Assembly (NCBI GenBank): GCA_020796225.1
Contig: CM036758.1
Location: 61,343,274-61,407,273 of the forward strand
DNA length: 64,000 nucleotides
Direction of reading: 5' to 3'
Source of the DNA: Arion vulgaris
Taxonomy: Eukaryota > Mollusca > Gastropoda > Stylommatophora > Arionidae
The position numbers were made by a program, and so were the translations under genes. Within the stretch, counting starts at the first letter, position 1, and each line of letters opens with the position of its first letter. A model generated the notes under the pieces. The model did not search any database. It saw only the letters and a program-made list of their open reading frames with translations, and had not been told where the DNA came from. Below are positions 1-10,435 of the stretch, piece by piece.

Positions 1-78
1 TTGTTGTTTCTTGATGAAGATCAGTACTGATGTTGTATAATGTTATAAGCGTAGAGTAAATAAAAAGTATAGTGAGAT

Positions 79-290
79 TCTACAAATAAGAAAGAGAAAA
101 TTGAGATATTTTGAACATATAAAAAGACATGAAGGGCTGAAGAAGACCGTCATGGAAGGAGGCGTACCGGCAAAGAGAAGAAGAGGAAGACCACGGGAAG
201 ATGGAGACGTAGACAAAACATCTGGCCTATGAGAGAAAGAAATTCCGGAGGACTGTTGATGTGGCAAAATTCTGCTCAGGACAATCTATT
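79..290 (+). mobile_element. LINE C-terminal fragment, family L1
   Basis: The plus strand reads as the end of a non-LTR retrotransposon ORF2: RKRKLRYFEHIKRH, then a basic GRPR stretch, then peptides matching the tail seen better at 20.3 kb (MTAAEAGHL..., ending FCSGQAI). Frameshifts break the frame and the 5' part is absent, as in truncated LINE insertions. It ends in a GATGAT run. Other copies in the window: 19745-20395, 39165-39365, 44755-45245, 58265-58865. Dead copy; the family is inferred from the shared tail. Confidence 0.7.
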
Positions 291-760
291 TGATGATGAT
301 GATAATGATAGTGAGAAAATGTGGTCTATGCAATATTTCACATTTCAGAAATGGTGTCCAAAATAAAGTATACACTGAGAACAAATATTTCATAAAAATC
401 TTCAAATTTCACAAATGTATTTTTTTAAAAGATTTGGCTAAGAAAATATCGGCTAAACACATAAGCTTGTCCGATTTTTCAACTATACTGTATTCCAGTA
501 CGTTGGGCAGTACACTAACCGGGGTTACACTTTGCCAAATTTGCTAGTACTTGAGTTGGAATAATCTTCCAGAATATTGGAGACCATCCTTATTGACTAA
601 ATGTCGGAGATTTTGTCAATACACAATTTTGTAATCAAGAGAGAGGGAGGAATAGAGTATGAGAGAAGGATATAACATTTTGATAAGTGGTGGGTTGAAT
701 AGTAAGAAAGTTGAGTACGTGAGGAGTTTAGGAGGTAAAAGGAGTTAAGTGATATCTTGT
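291..760. other. No feature recognised (AT-rich)
   Basis: The only open frame (290-547, plus) has no recognisable motif and starts in the simple-repeat end of the LINE. I see nothing else here. Confidence 0.5.
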
Positions 761-768
761 ACGTGGGT

Positions 769-921
769 CAGTGGCGGCTCGTGTTCACTTTTGTTGGTGG
801 AGCCAGACACAAATTTTGGGAATTGGTTTTTGGTAATGTTATATTTTAATTTATTAAATAATGAATACCTGTTACACATTATTTTTGGTGGGGTCCGGCC
901 CTTAATGACGAGCCGCCACTG
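769..921. mobile_element. hAT MITE, family CAGTGGCGGCTCGT, copy 1
   Basis: A 153-bp element with perfect 14-bp terminal inverted repeats, CAGTGGCGGCTCGT and its complement. It is flanked by an 8-bp target duplication with one mismatch: ACGTGGGT (761-768) and ACGTGTGT (922-929). An 8-bp duplication and CAG start fit hAT. It has no coding capacity. Copies 2 and 3 are at 23165-23329 and 43471-43638. Confidence 0.9.
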
Positions 922-954
922 ACGTGTGTGATAGTTTTGCTGAGTAATAATATT

Positions 955-1290
955 AGTTTAGTGATGGAAATAGAGAATGTGAAGGTGTTGAATGAGGCCC
1001 AGACATGGAGAATGCTTATTATCAATATAAGAAAGAGGTAATCATGATTGTCGGATATATAATGAGAAGGGGAGGATTGAACACATTGTTACAACCGGTA
1101 ACATCTAGGGGAGACGAGACAGAGGAAGACAGAGAGAGAAATGTGTGGACTGTCTGACATCATGGCTCCACAGAGTGTCAATATCTGAGATGATAGGAAA
1201 CACTAGGGACAGAGGTTTGTGGAGATCATAATCGCTCACGCCAGCCGGCACAACACCTGATGATGATGATGGTGATAGGAGATAAGAATA
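955..1290 (+). mobile_element. LINE C-terminal fragment, family L3
   Basis: Reads VKVLNEAQTW...INIRKR, then a remnant matching the GKIEGRRDRGRQREK-type tail of the 33.85 kb copy, ending near a GATGATGATGG run. Several frameshifts. Related copies at 33850-34715 (minus, with RT) and 57165-57490 (minus). Confidence 0.6.
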
Positions 1291-1313
1291 CAATTTGAAG
1301 ATCCCTTCTCCTT

Positions 1314-2345
1314 TTGTCGTTACACTGTTATCAAGTTGTTGCCCAGTGTCGTGATTTACTTCTTTTGTTGTTACACTGTTACCAGGTTGTTGCCCAGTGT
1401 CGTAGTTTTCTTCTTTTGTCGTTACACTGTTACCAGGTTGTTGCCCAGTTGCGTGATTTACTTCTTTTGCCGTTACACTGTTACCAGGTTGTTGCCCAGT
1501 TGCGTGATTTACTTCTTTTGTTGTTACACTGTTACCAGGTTGTTGCCCAGTTGCGTGATTTACTTCTTTTGCCGTTACACTGTTACCAAGTTGTTGCCCA
1601 GTTGCGTGATTTACTTCTTTTGTTGTTACACTGTTACCAGGTTGTTGCCCAGTTGCGTGATTTACTTCTTTTGTTGTTACACTGTTACCAGGTTGTTGCC
1701 CAGTGTCGTAGTTTTCTTCTTTTGTCGTTACACTGTTACCAGGTTGTTGCCCAGTTGCGTGATTTACTTCTTTTGCCGTTACACTGTTACCAGGTTGTTG
1801 CCCAGTTGCGTGATTTACTTCTTTTGTTGTTACACTGTTACCAGGTTGTTGCCCAGTTGCGTGATTTACTTCTTTTGCCGTTACACTGTTACCAGGTTGT
1901 TGCCCAGTTGCGTGATTTACTTCTTTTGTTGTTGCACTGTTACCAGGTTGTTGCCCAGTTGCGTGATTTACTTCTTTTGCCGTTACACTGTTACCAGGTT
2001 GTTGCCCAGTGTCGTAGTTTTCTTCTATTGTCGTTACACTGTTACCAGGTTGTTGCCCAGTGTCGTAGTTTTCTTCTATTGTCGTTATACTGTTACCAGG
2101 TTGTTGCCCAGTTTCGTGATTTACTTCTTTTGTCGTTATACTGTTACCAGGTTGTTGCCCAGTGTCGTGAGTTACTTCTTTTGCTGTTACACTGTTACCA
2201 GGTTGTTGCCCAGTTGCGTGATTTACTTCTTTTGTCGTTACACTGTTACCAGGTTGTTGCCCAGTGTCGTGGTTTTCTTATTTTGTCGTTACACTGTTAC
2301 CCGGTTGTTGCCCAGTGTCGTGGTTTTCTGTTTTTATCTTGCGCT
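1314..2345 (-). repeat. 51-bp tandem array A1, derived from a LINE 3' end
   Basis: About 20 units of 51 bp (unit starts at 1319, 1370, and so on), with sub-variants differing at TTG/GCC and GTCG/TTGC. Because 51 is a multiple of 3, plus-strand frames of 342-407 codons stay open (17-residue repeat LHCYQVVAQ...); I do not call these genes. On the minus strand the unit matches the 3' end of LINE family L7 (single copy at 9120-9295), and the array joins an L7 coding remnant at 2345. Confidence 0.9.
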
Positions 2346-2540
2346 GTTCTGGTGGCTTGGGTGATTGTTATTTTTACTCTTGGACAGGATTCTGCTATCC
2401 CACATTACCATATTTTGTTTGTGGTCTTCCTCTTGCATTCTTTCCAGATGTTCTGTTATAGAAGACTGTATACTGTGGAGTTTGAATGCATTCTTTTTAA
2501 GTGGCCAAACCACTTCATTCTTTGTTTCTCAATGTAATTC
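2340..2540 (-). mobile_element. LINE family L7 C-terminal remnant beside array A1
   Basis: The minus strand reads ITITQATRTAQDKNRKPRH up to the first array unit, the same peptide as in the copy at 9120-9295. This remnant sits 5' of array A1 in LINE orientation and so identifies the array's source. The remaining 5' part of the LINE is missing. Confidence 0.7.
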
Positions 2541-3039
2541 AAGCATGGTTCTGTGCCAACTTTGTTTGAAGGTAGAGAAGGAAAAATAAGAGAGATGAGG
2601 AAGGCAAAATAAAGTGACCACAGAACATGGGTCGATTATTGCAAATGAAGTGCGATAAAATTGAGTGGGCAACGAGAAATGTATAAAAAGAACGAAGAAC
2701 AAATAAGAACAAAAATGGAACAATGAAAATTGGACAATTGGGATTCTATTGATTTTTTTTTTAAAGCAAGGAACATATCGACCTTATAAATGAAGAACAG
2801 AAAGATAAGGAAAGATGGATAATAAGAATAAAGAAGAAAAAAGATATTCTGAAAACAGAACAAATTCTGGAAACATTACATGAGAGATGTGATAGAACAA
2901 TATAATAGAAATTTTATGGAAAGGAAATAGAAGGTGAATGCGGAGGAGAAAGGTAAAAAGACAGAAAAATGTGGATGAGATAAAAAGAAATAGTATATAC
3001 TTGTCGAGTGACAAAGAAATACAACATACACAGTCTTCT
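2541..3039. other. No feature recognised (A-rich on plus strand)
   Basis: Purine/A-rich sequence with short frames only and no motif I recognise. It separates two arrays that derive from the same LINE family. Confidence 0.5.
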
Positions 3040-4425
3040 TCTTCTTCCTCTTCACACTGTTACCGGGTTGCCATGTCGTCCCCTGCTAGTTGTTGCAGTG
3101 TCGTCACACTGCTACCGGGTTGTTGCCCAGTGTCGTCAACTGCTACCGGGTTGTTGCCCAGTGTCGTCACACTGCTACCGGGTTGTTGCCCAGTGTTGCG
3201 GTTTTCTGAAACAGTAAAGAACCATAATCATCTTCTTCTTCTTTTGTCGTCACACTGCTACCGGGTTGTTGCCCAGTGTCGTCACACTGCTACCGGGTTG
3301 TTGCCAAGTGTCGTCACACTGCTACCGGGTTGTTGCCCAGTGTTGCGGTTTTCTGAAACAGTAAAGAACCATAATCATCTTCTTCTTCTTTTGTCGTCAC
3401 ACTGCTACCGGGCTGTTGCCCAGTGTCGTCACACTGCTACCGGGTTGTTGCCCAGTGTCGTCACACTGCTACCGGGTTGTTGCCCAGTGTTGCGGTTTTC
3501 TGAAACAGTAAAGAACCATAATCATCTTCTTCTTCTTTTGTCGTCACACTGCTACCGGGTTGTTGCCCAGTGTCGTCACACTGCTACCGGGTTGTTGCCA
3601 AGTGTCGTCACACTGCTACCGGGTTGTTGCCCAGTGTTGCGGTTTTCTGAAACAGTAAAGAACCATAATCATCTTCTTCTTCTTTTGTCGTCACACTGCT
3701 ACCGGGTTGTTGCCCAGTGTCGTCACACTGCTACCGGGTTGTTGCCAAGTGTCGTCACACTGCTACCGGGTTGTTGCCCAGTGTTGCGGTTTTCTGAAAC
3801 AGTAAAGAACCATAATCATCTTCTTCTTCTTTTGTCGTCACACTGCTACCGGGCTGTTGCCCAGTGTCGTCACACTGCTACCGGGTTGTTGCCCAGTGTC
3901 GTCACACTGCTACCGGGTTGTTGCCCAGTGTTGCGGTTTTCTGAAACAGTAAAGAACCATAATCATCTTCTTCTTCTTTTGTCGTCACACTGCTACCGGG
4001 TTGTTGCCCAGTGTCGTCACACTGCTACCGGTTGTTGCCCAGTGTCGTCACACTGCTACCGGGTTGTTGCCCAGTGTTGCGGTTTTCTGAAACAGTAAAG
4101 AACCATAATCATCTTCTTCTTCTTTTGTCGTCACACTGCTACCGGGTTGTTGCCCAGTGTCGTCACACTGCTACCGGGTTGTTGCCAAGTGTCGTCACAC
4201 TGCTACCGGGTTGTTGCCCAGTGTTGCGGTTTTCTGAAACAGTAAAGAACCATAATCATCTTCTTCTTCTTTTGTCGTCACACTGCTACCGGGTTGTTGC
4301 CCAGTGTCGTCACACTGCTACCGGGTTGTTGCCCAGTGTCGTCACACTGCTACCGGGTTGTTGCCCGGTGTCGTCACACTGCTACCGGGTTGTTGCCCAG
4401 TGTTGCGGTTTTCTTAAACAGTAAA
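3040..4425 (-). repeat. 32-bp tandem array A2 with ~148-bp higher-order units
   Basis: A 32-bp unit containing CTGCTACCGGGTTGTTGCCC occurs three times, followed by a linker with TTGCGGTTTTCTGAAACAG and a TTCTTCTTCTT run. The whole block repeats about every 147-148 bp, roughly eight to nine times. Within blocks the middle unit alternates CCAAG and CCCAG, and GGGTT and GGGCT, so blocks fall into subtypes typical of unequal exchange. On the minus strand it is the L7 LINE 3' end including its (GAA)n tail. The open plus frames are by-products of the repeat. Confidence 0.9.
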
Positions 4426-4439
4426 GAACCATAATCCTC

Positions 4440-5075
4440 TTCTTCTTCTTCAAACACTTCATATCGACCAATTGTTAAACCACTCTTTCTGATTTTTATG
4501 TTATCTGAACCTAAAAGCGATTGTAAGTTGTGTTAGTTATGCGCCTTCAAGTAGGGCTACACATCCGATTTCTGCTACGCTATTTATTAACTAGGGTAGT
4601 TTCCCTAATCACTTACCTCAGTCACAGCCTGGCTCTAGCACAGGCCAGACAACTGGCCGGGTATTCCCCGACCTAGATAAGAAAAGGGATCTGGAAAATA
4701 CAGATGTTTGATAGAACACTGCACGCTTTTTGCAATTTTACTCAATTCGGTGAGTCTATGGTTATTTGTTGGTGAAACATATTCATTATATTGATATTCC
4801 TTATTGTTAAACTTAACTTGTTGGATAATATGACTTCGAGTTAGCATTTTGTGTTGATTTTAAAATGAATTCGTCTATATACACCAATACTGGAATGCGA
4901 GGTCACGTGGTGTAGTTGGGGTCTGATTTCCACAATTCTTACCTGAGCCCGAAGGCCCAGTAGTTTATAGTTGGCTCTGCCTCAGTCGTCTCTTACGACA
5001 TGTCTTGTAGGTCGCAGTGTTACTATTCTGTGCTTCCCTTGTGTATCCCGACAACACACAGGCAACCATAATCAT
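4440..5075 (-). repeat. Dispersed repeat family B, split by a MITE
   Basis: Minus-strand copy of the commonest dispersed repeat here. In its own orientation it runs from a GGGGAGCAAAGAATAGTA block through GTAGGCGCATAACTGGCAC to a (GAA)n tail, here TTCTTCTTCTTC at 4440. The parts at 4440-4622 and 4980-5075 rejoin exactly once the MITE is removed. The (GAA)n tail suggests a SINE or LINE 3' end; I cannot name the family. Other copies: 5735, 7918, 12245, 21095, 26600, 30848, 54085, 59600. Confidence 0.8.
4623..4979. mobile_element. MITE family M, copy 1 (nested in repeat B)
   Basis: A 357-bp insertion with exact borders: CCTCAGT occurs at 4616-4622 and again at 4980-4986, and the interrupted repeat closes on it. 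Ends are imperfect inverted repeats of CASAGCCAACT type. The same unit occurs at 6728-7087 and 36052-36378. The 7-bp duplication (8 if a shared C is counted) does not settle the superfamily. Confidence 0.85.
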
Positions 5076-5419
5076 TAAGCAGCTTGTCGTAGGCAGACCC
5101 AGTCGCAAAACTAGTCAGTAGGACATTTCAAATCGTTTCTAAGATGTGCTCTCGATAACCGAAATTGTACATGAAGTCACAGAGAGCCATTATACGTATG
5201 AAATAAAGACATCCACATCAATTATGATAATGTGGGGGTTCTTAATATTAGCAGATGTAACGCCTGTGCATTGCCGGGCCTATTGTAGGGGGTTGTTGTT
5301 GTTGCTGCTCAGGATGATAGTGGTTCCGTAGTAGTAGTAGTACTATGTGATGTTACTTAGCACAAATTATAAATATGAAGACGTTCTTGTATGTTTCATA
5401 TATGTTTTATTGATGTTTC
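5076..5419. other. No gene recognised; short GTT/GTA simple repeats
   Basis: Contains small runs such as GTTGTTGTTGTTGCTGCT and GTAGTAGTAGTAGTA near 5280-5340. The short open frame here has no recognisable domain. Confidence 0.45.
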
Positions 5420-5700
5420 TACATATTTAGACAAAACACGTCTGCCTCTGTCCACTGTTTATGTTCGTCTCATTGTGTTGTCACTACGTTACTAAGCAGT
5501 ACTAACAAATCTACGTCAACTAGTTTCACTACGTCAAAGTTTCGTTCTAGTGTTGCTATCTGCTCGTAGTGTGCAGCTTTGGTATGCAAACACTATGTTC
5601 TCAACCTATCTCATTTCTACAGACTTATCTATCTAAACTACCTGTCTAGTCTGTTAGCTACTACCTTGGGTTTGGGGAACGGTCGTACCTGGTCCAGGTA
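5420..5700 (-). repeat. Dispersed repeat D
   Basis: The reverse complement matches 54690-54890, sharing GTTAGTACTG, ACATAAACAGTGGACA, and the order of blocks around GCAGCTTTGGTATGCAAAC. No coding or tRNA-like head was seen. It lies directly before a family B copy, as at 54.7 kb it lies after one. Confidence 0.6.
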
Positions 5701-5734
5701 CCTGATCCTGATACACTAGTACAGGCTCACAAGG

Positions 5735-5975
5735 GGAGCAAAGAATAGTAACACTGCGATCTACAAAGCATGTTGTAAGAGACAAGTGAGGTATGAGTCT
5801 CTGGAAGCTACCCTAGTAAATAAAAAGCGTCGCAGAAATTGGATGTGATGGCCTACTTGTAGGCGCATAACTGGCACAACGAACAATCGATCTTAGGCTC
5901 AAATCACATAGAAATCACAAAGAGTGGTTTAAGAAGTGGTCGATATGGAATATTCGAAGAAGTAGAAGAAGAACA
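5735..5975 (+). repeat. Dispersed repeat family B
   Basis: Full 3' portion in plus orientation: GGGGAGCAAAGAATAGTAAC at the start, CTACCCTAGTAAATAAAAAG in the middle, ending GAAGAAGTAGAAGAAGAAC. Highly similar to the copy at 7918-8180. Confidence 0.8.
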
Positions 5976-6254
5976 GATTTAAAAAAATAATTTCTGATAG
6001 AGGACATTTTGTTAGCAGGACCTATCTGTGTGAGATCAGAGCACCGTCTTCGTTTCCAAGTCTAACACATATCACTCACTTAGAGATCTTCACTGCACAA
6101 AGTCGCTATTTTCATCTTCTAAGTGCATTACTTATATACCATTTTATCGATACCAATATTTTACATTGTCAAGTGATTGGTTATTGGTTATTGCAATTTT
6201 AAAATGCAAACCTGTCCCCATGAACAATACAAACTTCCTTCCTACATTATGCTA

Positions 6255-6665
6255 TCAGTGCCACCCCTGATCGCTGACATTTAGTGATAGAAGAAAACTA
6301 GTCACGACAGAGATGAAGTGTCTACGAAGAATGCTCGGAGTATCTAGTAGAGGCCAGGTGAGAAATGAAGACATCATGAAAAAATGGGGACAACATCGAT
6401 ACTGAACTTTATCAAGAAACAACAAATTGAATGGTTCAGTCACATAAGCAGATTAGTAACAGACAGTACACCTGCTCAAAGAGTAATGTTGATACGATAA
6501 CAATGGATACAATGGATACAACGCAAAAAGCCGGCCACGCAAAAGATGGACCACAGAAATAACAGAGACGATGAAAGACATTTATGAAGCGCACACAAAG
6601 GCTCATTCTAGAAATCTCTTCTTATCCTGACACTGTGAAGCAAAACAGGATAGAGAAAAAAAAAA
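6255..6665 (+). mobile_element. LINE C-terminal fragment, family L9
   Basis: Opens with TTEMKCLRRMLGVSSRGQ and ends RPRKRWTTEITETMKDIYEA...RNLFLS followed by a stop, then an A-rich end. These are the thumb/C-terminal segments of a non-LTR reverse transcriptase. At least one frameshift. Relatives: 43645-43855, 45640-45770, 54345-54580, 57990-58250; family L8 (21890-22265) is from the same clade. Confidence 0.75.
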
Positions 6666-6727
6666 GAGCATTAGTTATTGGTTCAATTTCACATCACATC
6701 GGAAATACTCATATTGGTCAGTCTGTT

Positions 6728-7087
6728 CAGAGCCAACTATAAACTTATAGGCCTTCGGACTCAGGTAAAAATTATGGGAAATCAGACCACAACCACACCA
6801 CGTGACCTCGCATTCCAGTTTTGGTGTATATAGACCAATTCATTTTAAAATCAACACAAAATGCTAAATCAAAGTTATATTATGCAACAAGTTAAGTTGA
6901 CAAATAAGGAATATCAATATTATGAATAATTTTCACAATTACATAACCATAGACTCACAGAATTGAGCAAAATTGCCAAAAAGCTGCCAGTGCTCTATCA
7001 AACATCTATATTTTCCGGCCCCCTTTCTGATCTAGGTCAGGGAACCCCTTGTCAGTTGTCTGGCCTAATTATCTAGAGTTGGCTGTG
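6728..7087. mobile_element. MITE family M, copy 2 (full length)
   Basis: A 360-bp element starting CAGAGCCAACT and ending AGTTGGCTGTG, flanked by GTCTGTT (6721-6727) and GTCTGCT (7088-7094), 6 of 7 matching. The second insertion with a 7-bp duplication supports copy 1's borders. Confidence 0.8.
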
Positions 7088-7207
7088 GTCTGCTCCAACA
7101 GATGCAGAATAATGTAAATGTTGATGGTAACATGACTCGTTGGGTAACCACACTTCTCACTCTGTCCCTAATGTATCCAGTCCTCTATTTACAACCAGCT
7201 ATTCCAA

Positions 7208-7435
7208 ACTGTGAGCGTCTGTAGCTTAAGCTGTAGTAAGCTCCATCAGAACCCAAGAGTACCAGGTTCAAACTCCGCGGCGAGAACGTTTCGGAACAAA
7301 ATTATTTATAGTGGATGTTTACGAAAGTTAAAAATAGACCTCACCGTTCAGAAAGCAATGGTAAACTACTGAATATATAATTGGTGCCCAGAAAATAAAT
7401 CAACAGCTTGTTTACTGTTGTTGTTGGGTAAGTCC
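7208..7435 (+). mobile_element. tRNA-derived SINE, family H
   Basis: Head with an A-box-like TCTGTAGCTTAAGCTGTAGT and a B-box-like GGTTCAAACTCC, followed by a body with AATAGACCTCACCGTTCAG and a tail near TCGTTTACTGTTG. Copies at 22322-22524 and 60781-60892 (truncated). Confidence 0.75.
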
Positions 7436-7917
7436 TGTAAAAGTACACAGACAAACTATGCAAAACACAGACAAACGAAACATATAAACAATTCAATACG
7501 GATAGAGGAATACGAGAAGAAATTTTACTGAAATATTCTCCGGTTTCTCAAAATTTCAAGATTAAAATTGCAACTTTTACAGAACAAAATTACCTGATCA
7601 TCTTGCGGTACATGAAGCCACAAATGATAGGGAGTTGAGATTCAAGGAAGAGAAAAAATCGATTTGAAGGAATTTGCTTGATAAAAACTTCATCCAAGTA
7701 AGTATCACATACTTGTTCATATATTTAATCAGATCTAGCAAGGACAAAGGAAGTAAACAAAATTTGGTCTAGAAAATTCAGGAAGGAGTTACTGACCATC
7801 GAATATATTTTTTTAAAAACCAAGACAAATAGAAGAATGAAAATCTTACAATATAATTAAGCTTTGTTGTGTTTGAAAATTATTACTTTAGGGATTTGGT
7901 AGTAAAACCAAGCCCGT
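7436..7917. other. No feature recognised (AT-rich)
   Basis: No long frame, repeat relation or inverted repeat that I can support. Confidence 0.4.
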
Positions 7918-8180
7918 ATGTTGCCCGGCTCGAAAGGGAGCAAAGTATAGTAACACTGCGACCTACAAGGAATGTCGTAAGAGGCGGTTATGGTAGGGGC
8001 CTAGTGAAGCTACCCTAGTAAATGAAAAGCGTTGTAGAAATCGGATGTTCTGGCTACTTATAGGCGCATAACTGGCACAATGTACTAATCGCTCTTAGGC
8101 TCTGATCACATAAATACAAAGAGTGGTTTAACAAGTGATCAAATATGGAGCGTTTGAAGAAGAAGAAGAAGAAGAAGAAA
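7918..8180 (+). repeat. Dispersed repeat family B with (GAA)n tail
   Basis: Well-preserved copy ending in an uninterrupted GAAGAAGAAGAAGAAGAAG run at about 8155-8178, the clearest view of the family's tail. It contains GGCGCATAACTGGCACAA like other copies. Confidence 0.8.
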
Positions 8181-8318
8181 AACAAAACATGTTCTATCTA
8201 CAAGAGACAATGGAAATATAAAATGATATCAAGATGTAAGATTCCCTTTATTGTATATCTACAGTCTCGGTCATTCTATGCAGATATCACACATTCCTGC
8301 CAGAGATACTGCGCAACG

Positions 8319-8346
8319 ATCGTTTCTCGGCCTTTTGCCTAAGATA
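8319..8346 (+). pseudogene. U2 snRNA 5'-end fragment
   Basis: ATCGTTTCTCGGCCTTTTGC followed by CTAAGAT matches the very conserved 5' end of U2 spliceosomal RNA over about 28 nt with roughly two mismatches. The branch-point recognition region and the rest are absent; a 52-bp tandem repeat follows. It is most likely a truncated retrocopy or the head of an snRNA-derived SINE, not a functional gene. Confidence 0.75.
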
Positions 8347-8349
8347 AAA

Positions 8350-8500
8350 ATGCTAGTGCCCACTTAATCGCGGACTTGATAGTGCCGACAAAGTGCTAGT
8401 GCCCACTTGATTGCGGACTTGATAGTGCCCACAAAGTGCTAGTGCCCACTTGATTGCGGATTTGATAGTGCCCACAAAGTGCTATCCACTTGATGGAGCC
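8350..8500. repeat. ~52-bp tandem repeat, three units
   Basis: Units of about 52 bp containing GCTAGTGCCCACTTGATTGC and GACTTGATAGTGCCCACAAA occur nearly three times, starting immediately after the U2 fragment. Confidence 0.85.
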
Positions 8501-8547
8501 TTCATAGAGCCAATAGGCAAGAAAACCACATTTTAAAATCCGAGTAG

Positions 8548-8735
8548 CTCTCGTTCAAAAGGGAAAAAAGGGTATTGCGCAAAGCATACATTCTGTAGCT
8601 CCAGCCAGAGTCTAGGAGATCTTCGTAAACAAAGTCATATTAAAATGAACAATGCGGCCTAGATTCAAACCACGACCTACAGAACGTAAGGCAAACTTCT
8701 AAGCACTTCTCCACAGACCTCCACCCCCCACAATC
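8548..8735 (-). mobile_element. tRNA-derived SINE, family E, degraded
   Basis: Carries GGGTATTGCGCAAAGCATAC and CTGTAGCTCCAGC on the plus strand, matching the better copy at 15381-15634, and a worn head near 8680-8730. Divergent, hence old. Confidence 0.6.
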
Positions 8736-8799
8736 CTCTCCCTGTCTCTGAAAGAAAATATAATGAATAGGGAAAAAATGAATACTTCCCAGGTATATC

Positions 8800-8875
8800 A
8801 GGGTGTTCAAGATAAAAGTAGCCCGATTGATAAGTCAAAACTTGCCAATCGGGCTACTTTTATCTTGAACACCCT
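8800..8875. mobile_element. Near-perfect hairpin with mariner-like ends
   Basis: Two 30-bp arms (8800-8829 and 8846-8875) are perfect inverted repeats around a 16-bp loop. The outer AGGGTGTTCAAGATAA is also the terminal repeat of the longer elements at 39830 and 42905. It is best read as a minimal, internally deleted member of that Tc1/mariner-type MITE family. Confidence 0.85.
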
Positions 8876-9119
8876 ATATTACGTCAAGGAGAAGGGATTG
8901 TTGTGAAAGTTACAGTAACAAGATTCTCTATAGAAACAGTAACTTTGTATATTATGTTTATTTTGCCAAAATCACCAAAATCATATAAACCGAACAAAAC
9001 TTGTTCTGAGGTTGAATAAAAGTGGACAGACTTTAAGAAGTTCTAACCAGCTATCAAACAAATACACAATGTACTTTTTCATTTTCTTCTTCTTTAGCTC
9101 TACATCACCCACTTGTTAA

Positions 9120-9295
9120 ACCCCTCTGAGAGGAAGACCACGAAAAAGATGGTTAGATGACATAACAGAATCCTGTCAAACAGCAAAAGTAACAATCACC
9201 AAAGCCACCAGAACAGCGCAAGATAAAAACAGAAAACTACGACACTGAGCAACAACCTGGTAGCAGTGTGACAACAAAAGAAGAAGAAGAAGATA
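9120..9295 (+). mobile_element. LINE C-terminal fragment, family L7 (single-unit form)
   Basis: Reads RGRPRKRWLDDITESCQTA, then VTITKATRTAQDKNRK, ending with a (GAA)n tail after ...GTGACAACAAAAGAAG. The RGRPRKRW basic motif marks LINE ORF2 C-termini. The last ~50 bp are the unit amplified in A1 and A2, here present once, so this is the unexpanded reference. Confidence 0.8.
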
Positions 9296-9399
9296 TGATT
9301 TGCGTTTTAGAGCGTAAATTCGTTGTGTCCGTTTGATCAGTAACAGAACTGTAGGCAAGCACATCTGGTTTCTGCATTCTTTTTAATTTGGGTATACCT

Positions 9400-9690
9400 C
9401 CCAACTAAACTAGGCATGAAGAAACAATTATTAAGAGAAATAAAATTCAGACAAGTAAAGTATTTTGAGCACATAAAAAACATGACACCATGATAAAACA
9501 TTTACTAGAGGGGAAAGTTGAGGGGAAGAGCAAGAGGAAGACCGAGAGATAAGTGGGAGGAAACTTTAAGAAATGGACAGGTTACAGTCTGGCAGTGTGC
9601 AACACCAAGGCGAAAGACAGAGGATGCTGGAGATTCATTGCAGCCAACTTTCGATGTGGAGACGGCAAATGATGATGATGATGATACCTC
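9400..9690 (+). mobile_element. LINE C-terminal fragment, family L4
   Basis: An open plus frame includes GRARGRPRDKWEETLRNG, again the basic GRPR motif with tryptophan, and ends in a (GATGAT)n run at 9668-9686. A frameshift separates it from the upstream SKVF...HIKNM-like segment. No other copy in the window. Confidence 0.65.
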
Positions 9691-9894
9691 CCAAAGTCAC
9701 AGACAAATAAAACCTGTACATCCCTCTAGTCGAGCCAGCGCCCCAACAACATTGTATTTTGTTATCAAAGTTTTCGCTCACCGGCTACACCAGTGTGAGG
9801 AGTTTCTTGTATGTTATACGGGTCATCAGTATACTACTAATTCTCACTTGACTCCCTTCAAAATTAAAAGTAACAGCACCCCTCCCATCTCTGC

Positions 9895-10040
9895 TATCAG
9901 TATATATTCATTATCATCATATTTCACTATCATCATATATTTCACTATCATCATAGATTCACTATCATTATATTACTATCATCTTAGATTACATCATTAT
10001 ATATTCACTATCATTATATATTCACTATCATCGCATAACA
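9895..10040. repeat. TTCACTATCATCATATA simple/tandem repeat
   Basis: Irregular repetition of TTCACTATCATCATATA-like blocks. It keeps a frame open (9518-10051) that has no domain beyond the LINE end at its start. Confidence 0.7.
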
Positions 10041-10274
10041 AAATAGAATAAAATACGTATATATTGCTTTCGAATATACATGTTAGAGAATAGTCCTCTG
10101 TATTTTCTTGATGCCGTCGCTCCATCTTTTGCATGGGCTTCCTATTGCTCTGTTCTCCTCAAATAGTTGTGTGGCTGTCTGTGGTAGATGATACCAGTGC
10201 ATTCTGTCAGGTGTCCACACGATTTAATATCTTGTCCTTTAATGAATTGCTTGTCCTGTTTCATAACAAGTCTT

Positions 10275-10435
10275 TGGCTACAATCGGATGCACGTGTCCT
10301 AAACGTGTAGAAATCTGTGCGTTTAGGGGCCTACCAAACCAATGTGCAACGTATACACATTCTTGGCAAAGATGAAACATATCACAAAGGGTGATTAAAA
10401 TTGGTCGTAAAGAACAAACGCAAAGAAGAAGATGA
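10275..10435 (+). repeat. Dispersed repeat family C (variant of B)
   Basis: Shares CCTAAACGTGTAGAAATC, GTTTAGGGGCCTACCAAACC and ACAAACGCAAAGAAGAAG with the minus copy at 14140-14400. Same (GAA)n tail as family B; the middle differs. Confidence 0.75.

Noticed and set aside
290..547. 85-codon plus-strand ORF as a small gene
   Set aside because: It begins inside a LINE's terminal simple repeat and has no motif or supporting context.
1314..2537. Plus-strand frames of 342 and 407 codons as protein genes
   Set aside because: They exist only because the LINE-derived repeat period is 51 bp. The codons are those of the antisense strand of a LINE tail; no unique domain or promoter.
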